This document shows, one piece after another, positions 1 to 10,199 of a stretch of DNA of 64,000 nt. The stretch lies in assembly GCA_023313575.1 (NCBI GenBank), contig JAJTTP010000002.1:1922001-1986000 (forward strand). Direction: 5' to 3'. The stretch is from Eutypella sp. D-1 (Eukaryota > Ascomycota > Sordariomycetes > Xylariales > Diatrypaceae). The notes under the pieces are model-generated. The model did no database searches, had not been told where the DNA came from, and saw nothing but the letters and a program-made list of their open reading frames with translations. Position 1 is the first letter of the stretch, and each line of letters begins with the position of its first letter. The position numbers and the translations under genes are program-made.

Positions 1-56
1 GCCTTACGCGCTCTTAATCTTACTCATTTCTTACATCAAGCACACCAGAAAACACA

Positions 57-877
57 ATGAAGCTATTTAGCCTTATCGTCTCAGCCTCTACTCTGATTCT
101 AGGAGCCTTCTCCTATTCAGTATCAGCTCTTCCCAAGTGCTCTGCACGGTCTCTCACACCATGCGAATGTCCCTCTGGTACGGACTATGCCGAATCTGTG
201 ACCTTTTCCGTAATCGGGGCGAAGGCCAAAGATGTCGAGCAACTTATGAACAACTGTCAGTTACCTCCAGATTCCCGATAAATGTTTGTATGGCATTAAC
301 GGCAGCCGTAGTCTACGTTACAGGATGGTGGGGTGCTGTACCCTTCAAGACAAAGGGCCCTAATAACACTCCCGGCGTCTCTATTCGCACCACGCACTTC
401 CCAACTCCTATTGGGGTCTATGACATCTCGGAGCTTGTAGGTCACCCCTGGCTAGGATCAGCCTATCCTGTGGGAACACCAGTAACTTAGTTAGCTGACA
501 AACCCAAAAGCTTGTTGAGGATCGCGTTCAGAAAGATGGATCATTCATTCAGGTGTTCGAGCAGTTGAAGTCCACTATACCTGTCGAATATCACACCAAG
601 AATGGCTCATTCAGCGGTTTCTGGATCACTCTACAAGCTACTCAAATATTCCAATACGAGACCTTGGTTCGTTGGAGTGTCTACGCCTGCGAGACCGGCC
701 ACGTACGCAGTAAGTGTGGCATACTCTCTCCTCTACAGTAAGACGTCAATCTTGCTAACCTCACCAGATTTCGCCAGGTTTCACGAGACTGCGTTGAAAA
801 ACGCAAGTAGCATTCTGAAGGCAGCAGGAAAGGTGAAAGGTATCAGCGTTGACCCTTACTCGGTTCAGGGCTTCTAA
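57..877 (+). CDS. small secreted protein, four exons, function unknown
   Basis: I rebuilt this as exons 57-255, 312-436, 511-709 and 768-877, giving 210 residues. The phases agree at every junction, and each intron (56, 74 and 58 bp) has a GT start, an AG end and a plausible branch site. The first 24 or so residues are a signal peptide (MKLFSL start, long hydrophobic run, SALP before the likely cut). The mature part has a cysteine-rich opening (CSARSLTPCECPSG), then WWGAVPF and GPNNTPG, a middle block NGSFSGFWITL, and ends with a helix-like stretch rich in Ala and Lys. It looks like a fungal extracellular protein family seen in many ascomycetes without a known role. I cannot name a function. 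Intron 1 is the least certain junction: the first AG at 323 would create a stop, so AG at 311 was chosen. It is the first gene of the window, so its upstream neighbour is unseen. Confidence 0.75.
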
Positions 878-1343
878 GTCATCCGTTCTACTGAGACTAG
901 GCCAGTCAATGGGGAGACGAAGTTTATCATGTACGGATCGATAGTTAAGCTTAGAGAGTGAAAGCCTGCCTCTCTTATCCATGGACAATGGGCTCTCAAG
1001 ATGATCAAACCGATACGCGGCCTATTTATATGAGCACGGTATAAATAAAAAATATTAACGTTGATACACCGTCGGTTTCTATATCAGATAAGATGTCCTT
1101 CGAGTCTGAGGCTATGTGACATTCAAATGAAAAGCTGAGAACGGGTGGATATGACGCCTTTAAGCTCTGCCAGGGATTTAAGTGGTAAAAGTTATTTATT
1201 GCTTCCTGGAAGAACCAATGTGGTATTGGTGCTTGTCTCTAGTGTTAATGAGCCTCAAAGACATTTTCCCCTTGGGCAGAGTGTGGCAGAGTTTGTCACA
1301 GAACCAATGCCCTTGCACTAAGTGTACTACTATCTTCATCTCT
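878..1343. other. intergenic, no gene seen
   Basis: This is the 3' flank of the secreted-protein gene and spacer up to the repeat element. Short overlapping frames on both strands lack signals and look like noise. Confidence 0.6.
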
Positions 1344-1609
1344 GTAAGGCTAGGGAATACCCACCCATCGATTTTTACCCACCGACCCATGGGTACCCGG
1401 GGGTATCTTGGCATTTAACTATTTACCCAATGGGTACCCGGTGGGTAAGACCAAATACCCATGGGTACCCAGTGGGTAGTTTGGCCACTAGAATTTTACC
1501 CAATGGGTACCCATGGGTAAAATCTTTAGGTGATGGGTACCCGCTAGCTACCCATTAAAAACGCCGGGTAATGATGGGTTACCCACGGGTACCCGTTCCC
1601 TAGCCTTAC
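1344..1609. mobile_element. MITE-like element made of GGGTACCC palindromes
   Basis: The ends are a perfect 14 bp terminal inverted repeat: GTAAGGCTAGGGAA at 1344-1357 and its complement at 1596-1609. A 6 bp direct repeat ATCTCT sits immediately outside on both sides (1338-1343 and 1610-1615), as expected for a target-site duplication. The match can be read as 10 bp (CATCTCTGTA at 1337-1346 and 1609-1618), overlapping the inverted repeat. The inside is almost entirely degenerate copies of TACCC, ATGGGTA and GGGTACCC palindromes, and has no coding potential. The size (266 bp), inverted termini and duplication fit a non-autonomous DNA element. The palindromic filling is unlike ordinary MITEs. 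Confidence 0.7.
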
Positions 1610-1897
1610 ATCTCTGTATATGATTATCGCGTACGACAAAAGAGCAGGAGCAAAATAGAACTGTAAAACCGGACACGATTACATCCAGCCGCTAGTTCGC
1701 CAGAGCTTGTAATTACTAAGCATCCAGTTTGATTGGATATGTAGTGCGAAAGGGATTTCTAAGTACATATTGTTTCCAGCAGGACAAATTCTAGATAAAT
1801 AAGGGATTCACTGATAGTTCAGGTAACTCGGAACAGGGTATCTGTCGGGGTTCCATACTACGTGATCTTATGTCTTCATGAAAGCTTTTTCATAAGC

Positions 1898-3702
1898 CTA
1901 AAGCTGTCTCTCGGCCGCTTCGGCATCATTCTCTCCCCATCCTTCGCGCGTGTCTTTGGGGATACGGATGAACAGACTCAATATCAGAGCCGCACTAGAC
2001 AAGCCAACGGCAAGATATGCTGCTGAATGATACCCCTTCAGCAGGTTAGTTCCATCATCTGATGTATGTACCTCAACAGTTCCTGCGAATCCTAGACCTA
2101 TGCTCATCCCGTAGCTCAAGAGCGTACCAACTAGAGATCCCGCCACTCCCTGATGCTTCATAGGCACGTTATTGCTCGCGATGATCTGTGCACTAGTTGT
2201 GATCAAGTCGATGGTAAACGCGGAGACGAACATCGCAGGGAACGCCATGGCCCAATAGATTAGGTCCGCGCGGATTGTAGCAAGTAGCGCGTTGATAATC
2301 ACCATGGCGAGACATCCCATACCGATGATGACTTGAGCTGGCACACGGGGGACGAGCCATGCAGCAAAGAACGAGTTGGTGGCTCCGACTATCGTCAACG
2401 GTAAGTACTGCACGCCCGTCATAATCAGGCTGTCTCCGCGGATTGTCTGCATGAAGATATTCATATACCAGAAGTAGATGCCCAGACTCATAAATGCGAA
2501 GAATATCACCACCATCAGTCTACCGAATGAAGGGGCCTTCCAGATATTGAAAGGCATTATCGGGGCCGTCGCAACGCGTATTTCCCAGAATGCGAAGGCC
2601 CCAAAGTGGAGAAGAGACACGATGAGCAGTGTGATTTCGTATGGGTTGCCCCATCCAGCTATAGGTGCTTGACTGCCGAATGTTAGCTCATATGCTTAGG
2701 TGTTTTGCGATTCAGCGATAGTAACTTACTTCCAGACGAAATTGAAAAGGATTAAGCCGCCAACCCCGAGATAAGCACCCACATAATCGATGTTACCATG
2801 TGGGTCCAGGGGTTTGTCGCTTTCGACAGAAAGGATTGTCAAGCTGAATACTACAGCACCCAGCAAACCACTAGAAGAATGGTTTATAAGATGCTATACT
2901 GATTGTTAGAGAATAAGAATTCACTTACAGCATGAAGAATGCCCATTTCCAGTCAGCCAGCTGGATAATGACGGCGCCGACCAGCGAGCCCCCTGCCGCC
3001 CCTACTGGGGCCATGGCTCCGAACAACGCCATGCCGAGATTTCGCTTCCTACCAGGAGGAAATGTGATTCCGATCAAAGCTACAATGTTCGGTGTCATGA
3101 TTCCACCGCCGATACCACAAAGAGCTCTCATGAAGCACATAGACACGAGGTTGTTCGAGAAGCCACCGGCAAGGGCCCAGAGGATCCACCACAAACCACC
3201 AGCCGCCAGTATGTTCTTGTGTCCGTATATAGCACCCAGGCGGCCACCTAAACGTTTCCCACTCATTAGAAACATTGAAAGGTCGTTATAACGCCATTAC
3301 TGAATTCATTGACAACTGACTCACCAATCAAAACGAAAGAGCCCTGGGTCAGCGGATAGGAGGCGACAATCCATGCAGAGGCCACATCTGACGCGCCCAG
3401 TAGACGCCCTAAAAAAAGGCCGCTGCGAAACCTCCAGTTAGCGGTTATTTACTTCCAGCCCTATGCGTGCATACCAACCTGTTTATTCCGACTCCCAATG
3501 GTACCATCTGCACAAGTTGCGACAGAGTAATGAAAACTAAAACGAGGTTTTCCCTTCGCTTGCCGAGGTGATGCTGTTCTGTAACTTGCGCAGCTTCGGG
3601 CGATATCTTTTCAGCGGTCTCTGGGAGTCCGTTTGCAACTTCGCTCGTACGCCCGCTGGTATCGTGGTTGGCTACAGCGCCATCTTTTGGGTGGCCCGTC
3701 AT
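1898..3702 (-). CDS. MFS transporter, DHA2 (ATR1-like) drug:proton antiporter
   Basis: Exons on the minus strand are 3702-3479, 3422-3325, 3247-2929, 2870-2730 and 2672-1898, giving 518 residues with all phases consistent. An in-frame ATG at 3831 would add 43 residues; I chose 3702 because the extra stretch has no membrane character. The soluble N-terminus is followed by about 14 hydrophobic segments. MFS motif A is visible as GGRLGAIYGHKN after the second helix, and a motif C-like stretch GAMAPVGAAGGSLVG marks an antiporter-type helix 5. The opening segment VFITLSQLVQMVPLGVGIN and the block VASYPLTQGSFVLIG are characteristic of the fungal DHA2 subgroup that includes aminotriazole-resistance transporters. 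Such plasma-membrane proteins export drugs or secondary metabolites. The gene is divergent from a methyltransferase, so metabolite export is a reasonable inference, but the substrate is unknown. Confidence 0.88.
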
Positions 3703-4507
3703 TTTGACGTTCGTCGGTTTCCGAGATGGTTTATTCTCGTATAGCGAAGGAAGAGGTATGGGGATGCAACTGAATTTCGGGTAGGTTTTGATGAATGACG
3801 ATACATTTAATGGACCCAACTCAACTATCAAGGCTCGTCTGTTTCAACAGGATATCATAGACGTCCAAGATCTCATTATCAAACATCGTAGAAAGGTCCA
3901 TTTTCACTTGGTATAAGTGGGTTGATCGCAGACTGGCAATATTGACGATCAGGTTGATTAGTCAAGGGCCGCGATTACGAAATTATGTTGCCCTGTACTA
4001 CTGAACCCATTTCTTGCATATGCGACTCAATGCGGGTTTGTCTAATTACTGTGTGGAATGTGGAAGGTGGGATAGGGGATGTGGGATGTGGGATGTGGGA
4101 TGTGGAATGTGAAATGTGGAATGTGGCATGTGGGATGACTATTAACTGTACTCCATTGTGGGGCCGACAAATAGGGGCTTAGTGGAGACCAGAGTTACTA
4201 AGTAAAATCCGCCAACTATCACTCACAAGATTAGGACAAGATTCAGCCATTGATTCTAGCGGTAGACTTTTTTCAGCTCCAGGGCGAGGCAATCAGCCTC
4301 GCCATTCTTACTAATACTACATGCCTCGTTCGTGTAACGAAGAATAATGTCTTGCCCCTATTCTGCAGTGTGCCATCCCCAATCAAAGGGCCTTTAGAAA
4401 GAGCTTAGGGCCCCGTTTCTCTAGAATGAGTATGCAGGTCCACCATCGCGTTTTGCATACTCTAGCCAGTTGGTTTTTATCACACATCTCGTTCAAAGCA
4501 TATCAAG
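3703..4507. promoter_or_regulatory. shared divergent promoter of MFS transporter and methyltransferase
   Basis: This 805 bp gap separates two genes that point away from each other, so it must hold both promoters. It contains the 7 bp minisatellite at 4051-4138. I did not recognise a specific operator. Confidence 0.5.
4051..4138. repeat. 7 bp minisatellite, GATGTGG-type units
   Basis: There are about a dozen imperfect units of TGGGATG or TGGAATG in a row. Short runs of the same unit recur near 6226-6245 and, on the other strand, near 24429-24447. Confidence 0.8.
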
Positions 4508-5469
4508 ATGGTTGCGAAAATAGAGTACGATCAACGACAGTACCATGAAACAGCATCAGCCTATGTGCTCCCAAACGAGTAGGCTTCGCCTTTCAAGTTT
4601 TAAACCATCTAGCTAACTGCGAATGTAGCAAGGTTGAGCATGACAGACTCGATGCTCAGGCTGCTGCCATCGTTGAAATGATCGGCGGCATCACTTGGCT
4701 AGCCCCTTTCAATGACGTGGGGCAGGTTTCAAGGGCAATCGATTATGGTTGCGGCACGGGAGTTGCGACAGTCCAGCTAGCCACCATTCTTCCAAGCGCC
4801 ATAGTCTACGGGGTAGATATTTCACCTATCCCGGAAGCCGTCCAAAAGCTTGCACCATCCAATGCCATCTGGGCTCAGGGAAATATCTTGGACAATGATC
4901 CTACGCAGACCATTGAGGGAAACACTCTCAGTCGCGAGATCCTGCGCCCGCAAAGCCTCGACTATGTATTTGGCCGAATGCTGTTTCTTGGCATCAACGA
5001 TTGGGCACGCTACTTCTCCACTGTCTCACAGGCTATGAAGTCTGGCAGTATCATAGAACATCAGGATCTCGACTGGAAGTTTTATCGCGTCGGAACCTCC
5101 GAATGTCTCAGTGATAATTGGGAGTGGCACCGAGCCGTCGGCGCGGCGACACAGAAATCCGGACTCTCACTATATGCAGGTTCGGGTGCGGTTTCTCACA
5201 TGGAGAATGCCGGCCTCGAAGTGATTAGGGTCGAGACGTTCGAATTCTCCTTCGTGCCGTCTAAGAAAACTCCCAACAGCCAGTCCATGGGAAGATACGT
5301 GCAGTCGAAGCTGATGCCACAGTACCCGGAGTTGCTCAGAAAGATGCTAGAGCCGTTGGGCATCAAAGGCGAGGAGTTGGGGAGACTGACTGAAGACTGT
5401 CTTCGTGATCTTAATAGCGAGGAAGGCATCCACCAGAAGTACACTGTCACCATCGCGAAGAAGCCCTAG
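4508..5469 (+). CDS. LaeA/UMTA-like SAM-dependent methyltransferase
   Basis: The two exons, 4508-4578 and 4629-5469, are joined over a 50 bp intron (GTAGGC donor, GCTAAC branch site, TGTAG acceptor), giving 303 residues. The start at 4508 brings in the N-terminal Y-x-LPND-x-x-EHDRLD stretch that is typical of fungal LaeA-like (UMTA) enzymes; a start at the later Met 41 would lose it. SAM-binding motif I is IDYGCGTG (from about residue 61), followed by the acidic loop YGVDIS. The later block FGRMLFLGINDWARYF and the IIEHQDLDW strand also match the family. These enzymes transfer methyl groups from SAM to small molecules in secondary metabolism, or act as regulators like LaeA itself. The methylated substrate cannot be read from the sequence. 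The divergent MFS gene supports a small metabolite-related pair. Confidence 0.87.
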
Positions 5470-7235
5470 AAACTTGTAGACGACGATTCAGTCGTTACTC
5501 CATAGCAATATAGGACGGAGCAATATAGCAATGGATTAACGCAACCTGATTACCCTACCAAACAGATTAAACCCAGCCAAAGTCTCATGGACAGATTGAA
5601 AGGTATCAACCCACAGCAAACGGCTACCCTATCCTTAGATTTATCCAGTCTCATATCACCATTTCCTAGATCCTAAGCAAGAACGACTAGCAGAATATCA
5701 TGAACACGATCAACTGCGTATGTTCCATTCAATCATGGCCTTCCCCGTCAGTCGTATTGAGACAGAGCATCCCGATTTAGCATGCAGTTGGCTACATCTT
5801 GATTATCAATACCTGCATTGTGTTGATGCGCTGGCATACATTCAGTTATGGCTACTTAGGTGGCAGATGCGAACTTGACTCCCTCCTATCTCCCTTCGAG
5901 CACGATGTTCCAGTTGAGTTGTAAGCAAGCGGAAGAATCGCTTTCTCTTAGAGGCATCAATGTTCCATTGGTTATGGTTCGGTGGCACGAAAGTGATCAA
6001 GCCACATAGGAATTCGCTCGGCATAGCATACCACATAGTAACGTTACGTAAAGCGACGCGAAGAACACCGTGTGGCTTCTCCCGCACCAGTTTTATTGGT
6101 CTTACGCAGCTGATATGTATTTACCACTACTGCTTGACTCGTAAAGCATTATACATAGCTTTGTATCACCTTTCCATTGTCTTATGGCACTAAGACATAA
6201 GTGCCCTCGGTCAAAAATCAGCATGACATGTGGCATGTGGCATATAGGGCTTTATACAAAGCATAACATGTGGGATTCAGGGGCGGCTTATAACATATAG
6301 GATTTGCATTTTTCGCCTATTTTCAACGTAATATAACAGGAAAACATGTAAATATGTTCCTCAGCCTCTCCAGCCTTGCCAGTCGTAAGACACTCTCTCA
6401 TTACCGCGTTGTTGTCACACTAGTATTCTGTCCATACAAAAGAGAGAATTAGGGGTTTCCTGCATGTCGCGCAACAATGGGCTGATCTTATTGCTTCGAA
6501 GGAGTCTGCATCTAGGCCTTTTACACCTTAACAATATACGTTCCCATACATTCACTATTTCTTACGGAACAATTTGCTTACTCCGATGGGCCACTACTAG
6601 GACTAATGATCATATGCATGGGTGCATGTAGCTCGAGTAGCCATGGCAATACCCATCACACACGTCCAAGCAATTCCTAAGGTCACTAATATCCAGGAAG
6701 AAAGCTAGAAGAACGAGGCGTCTTTCAGCTTCGGTTAGCCAAGCGGTCTGGAGATCATGTTTCAGCCCTATTTCTTACCCTTTATGTTCCTTCTTACTCA
6801 CCTGAGATACCACCAAGCTTGTGTGGGTTTAATCAACTCTGTGCTCGGCGCTCTTCTGGACCCCTATAGACCTCCAAGCTAGTTCCAGTATAAGCTACAT
6901 TCCATTTTGCGTGCTTGGTGGTTCTATCGTGCAAGGTGGCATGGCGTCAAATCCCACGAACAGGTGAGCCTGGTGGAACTATCAAATGAGGCGTAGATCT
7001 GAGGATGGAATGAGGGGGAACGGTTGGGAGGCGCTGCCGTTGGGAGTAACCACTACACATATCTATGAGTTTTGCTTGATACATATAATAGTAGCAGTCA
7101 AGACGTCGTAAAAGCCATGGGAGGCAAGTCAGTTCGGATTCATTCACAGTTGAGTTTCGCCCTTTCCAGAAAACTGAACTTCCTCAAGTCAAGCTCTGAT
7201 TCAACAAAGGAGTATTAGGAAGTCATTTAATCAAA
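5470..7235. other. intergenic 1.8 kb, no supported gene
   Basis: Frames of up to about 80 residues occur on both strands near 5842-6193 and 6947-7147, but none has homology I recognise or a splice-extended continuation. A few GCATGTG units are found near 6226-6245. A fragment at about 6732-6752 resembles the D-arm half of a leucine or serine tRNA, without a B-box. The last few hundred bases should contain the promoter of the dioxygenase-like gene. Confidence 0.5.
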
Positions 7236-8795
7236 ATGGAATTCATCTTTCATCTTTTAGGGATTGTCGTAGTCATGGCATGGGTATTTTTGTGGTCCCT
7301 AAAGCCTCGAACACGAGAGGCCACGCAGTCAGGCAACGCTTATATGATTCAGCATATCACTTCTCTCAAGGATCATCATGAAATTGCCTCGCGGCTCCAC
7401 GAGCTGGTTGAGAAAGATGGTGCAGGCGACTGGCCACCTAGAGCCAACCATGACTTATGGCCCGCCGCTCTTCTCCCTTACAAGGACATCTACCTTGAGC
7501 TTGTTCCTCTTCTGCCTGCTGAGGTGCCTTCTTTAGATGACAATGTCAACTATGAGCGGCGAGGCGGCTATAGGTCCCTGATGCGAAAACTTCTATCTGA
7601 ACGGATCGACATCGTCCAGGTAGAAAAGATTCTTGCCAGAACAGAAGCAGGCAACTGGGACATGCTCTCTCGTGACGCCTATAATGGCTTTTATTGCTGT
7701 GTTGCTGTTTGCCGTCACGCATATAGGCAAGTTACTCAAGCCACTGCTGGACCAACATTGCGCTAACGACAACCGAAGATGGGCAACAATTCCTGTTGTA
7801 AAGGTCGCCCAGCTTGAGACAGTTGTGGACTTCCCTCCGGAACTGGATGCGCCCTGGTTTTACCTGCAACGGAACTTCGGGGTCGCTGCCGACAGCGGAA
7901 ACAACACAGCGAATGTCCTACACAACTTCAACGAGAGGGGAGAGAGGGTCTATAAGATCAACGTTGGTATGTCGGAAGTGATCAGATCCTCGGAAGAGGT
8001 TTTCTTCCGAATGTTTTTCGACGTGGAAGTATTGGTACGGACCAACTTTTAAAAGCATACCTTGTGTTCAATCGTTTTTAATTTCGTCGTCCTCGTTCTA
8101 ACCAATCCCAGGCTTTCCCGATATACTACGAGATGGTTCAGTCGATACTTACTTTTGAGGTTAACAAATCTGCATGTGTGTCGCATCTGAGAAACGTGAC
8201 TTGGCGGCTTCGCGATCTCCTCTTAATATTCTACGAGAATATGCGAGAATCTCGCATCTCAAAGTCGGTATGGTTAAGTCGTGTTCAGGGATTCCAGGGC
8301 TGGGGTGTTGGACGAATGATCGACGGAGAGTTCGTCAAGTACGACGGTCTATCTGGAAATCATGTGCTCTTCTTCCAGGCCCTGGATGCATTCTTGGGAT
8401 TGGACCGCTACCTGACCGACGAGAATATGAACCGTTATATTCCGGCTACCCAGCGGAAATTATGCCTTGCCTTTAAACGGCATTCATTCCGCAGTAAGGT
8501 AGACGGCCTCACCGATCTGGGGATTAAAGACGAACTAACAAAGATTGTGAATCACATGAAGGTACACAATCTCACCCACATCCACCAGCACTAGTAGCAT
8601 ATGATAACATAATGCCAGGTTTTCCGATCCGCCCACCGCGCTCGTGTGATGCCTTACTTAGAGCAGCCTGCCCCAGAATGCCTAGTTATGACGGCTGGGA
8701 AGTCCGTACTTGAAGGCCCGGAAACTAGGGGAATCAAGGATGCATTGAAAGTTCTGGACGATATGCTAGCCAGCAGATTGATACAAACCGTTTAG
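7236..8795 (+). CDS. indoleamine 2,3-dioxygenase-like haem protein with N-terminal membrane anchor
   Basis: Exons 7236-7726, 7779-8034, 8112-8561 and 8619-8795 encode 457 residues, with phases consistent throughout. Intron 1 begins with GC (GCAAGT) rather than GT and restores the family sequence HAYRWATIPVVK across the junction. Family signatures are the PPELDAPW segment after the first domain, the stretch KYDGLSGNHVLFFQALDAF corresponding to the conserved GGSAxQS-type distal-pocket region, YIPATQRKLC, and the final FRSAHRARV, whose His (about residue 405) is the likely proximal haem ligand. IDO enzymes open the indole ring of tryptophan, and fungi usually carry several paralogues. Unusually, residues 4-22 form a hydrophobic helix followed by basic residues, suggesting anchoring to the ER or another membrane; canonical IDOs are cytosolic. 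Low-activity or non-tryptophan paralogues exist, so the substrate is uncertain. The stop codon lies under 100 bp from the RIP-degraded block. Confidence 0.82.
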
Positions 8796-8929
8796 TTGAT
8801 TTTACTTAGATAAATAAAAGTCAGTAAGAGATTATGCCCTTATTTCATGGAGGTACGAAGTACTGGAGTGAAACAAAAGGGTATTATATCGGTTTTTATT
8901 ATTAAAATTTCTCTGGCTTTTAAACCTAC

Positions 8930-9217
8930 ACTTTTTAAATAAAAAAGTAATTTAATAAGCAGTATATATAAGGGCTTAAATAGCTATATGCTTATTAATA
9001 AAATCTTAAAATATTAAGTAATTACGTTATAATAATAAGCATTAAATATTTGTAAAAACTTTTAATATATTAAAATTTAAAATAAATTTATTTAATACAA
9101 TACTATTATGTTATTTATATAATATTATAATAATTTTATTAATTTTATTAAAAACGGTATAAAGCGATAAAACTTTTTAATATTAATAAAATAATTACTT
9201 TTTTATAAAATATTATA
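8930..9217 (+). repeat. left copy of the outer direct repeat
   Basis: The sequence aligns base for base, with no net gap, to about 22168-22455. Well-preserved anchors are AACGGTATAAAGCG and TTTATATAATATTATAAT. It is probably an LTR or arm of an older element into which the inner elements jumped. The outer edge is blurred. Confidence 0.7.
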
Positions 9218-9429
9218 TTATTTTTTTAACCGAAATGTTTTAACTTTTTAAAATTTTAAATAAACGCGTAAAAATAAAATTATTATAATCGTTATTATAA
9301 ACGTTAACGATTTTAATTAAAACGTTTTTAATTAATATATTAAAAATTACGTACCGGATAACCGTTATTAATATAAACCGGGAAAAAGTTAATTCCGTTA
9401 TATTTATTAAATAATTTAATACTGTTAAA

Positions 9430-9868
9430 TGATATGACCTGGTCAGGTTATAAAAGGCCAAATGGGGCCAATAATAAATCACGATCTTATTCGAAAAAAT
9501 AAGGCTTTTAAGAAAACCTAGCCATAATAGGTTAACCACGTTTAAGTTACGTGATAAAAAGGATAACTAAAATAGTTAGCTATTTTAATAATTTAGGATA
9601 ACTAAGATAACCAATTATCCTAACGATTTAACAGTAATTATATATTTTAATATTAAGAATAAAAAATATAAAATAATATATAATTACGCTTATTACCTTT
9701 TTTTTAAATAATTTTTAAATTTATTAGCTTATAATATAACTTAATTACTTAAAGCACTTTTTTTTTTATTATTACTAAATGTAATTATTTATTATTTAAA
9801 ACTTTAACACTTTTATTAATATAAACCTTTTAACTGGATTAATAATTAAGAATAAATTAACCGTTATA
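9430..9868 (+). repeat. LTR copy A, 5' LTR of the Gypsy element
   Basis: It shares its right two thirds with the other LTR copies (AATATATAATTACGC, then a run of T, then GGATTAATAATTAAGAATA and CCGTTATA at the end, a RIP form of CCGTCACA). Its left third diverges from copy B. The start is placed at TGATATGACC by analogy with TGTTATAACC in copies B and D. Confidence 0.7.
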
Positions 9869-10199
9869 TGTTATAAACTTTTATTTAATAATGTTATTAA
9901 TTTTAAATAATATCCGATAAAATATTTTTTTAAGTTAAAAATTTTAGTAAATTATTAAATTATTACTTAAACGAATCGAACGAATCGAGTAAACGGTAAT
10001 TATAATTATAACCTAAAAGATTATACCTATTAAATTTAAGCTTAAAAAACTTGGACCTTATAATAATATTACCTCCGTATAACCTTTTTTTATTATAGCC
10101 GCAACTTATTTATATTAATAACGTTATATATTAATTAAAAAAACCGATAAAATTCTCGATATCGTTTTATATTTTATTAAAAAAATAATTTAATAATTT

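Noticed and set aside
1344..1609. CRISPR-like or telomeric array for the GGGTACCC repeat
   Set aside because: The units are palindromic and irregular with no spacers, and not TTAGGG. Inverted termini and a duplicated target fit an element better.
6725..6760. tRNA-Leu/Ser-like half (AGCCAAGCGGTCTGGAG)
   Set aside because: There is no matching anticodon arm or B-box downstream. It could be a fragment but is not a gene.
9240..9539. 99-residue minus-strand frame in the AT-rich block
   Set aside because: It is a chance frame in RIP sequence, and it spans the start of LTR copy A.
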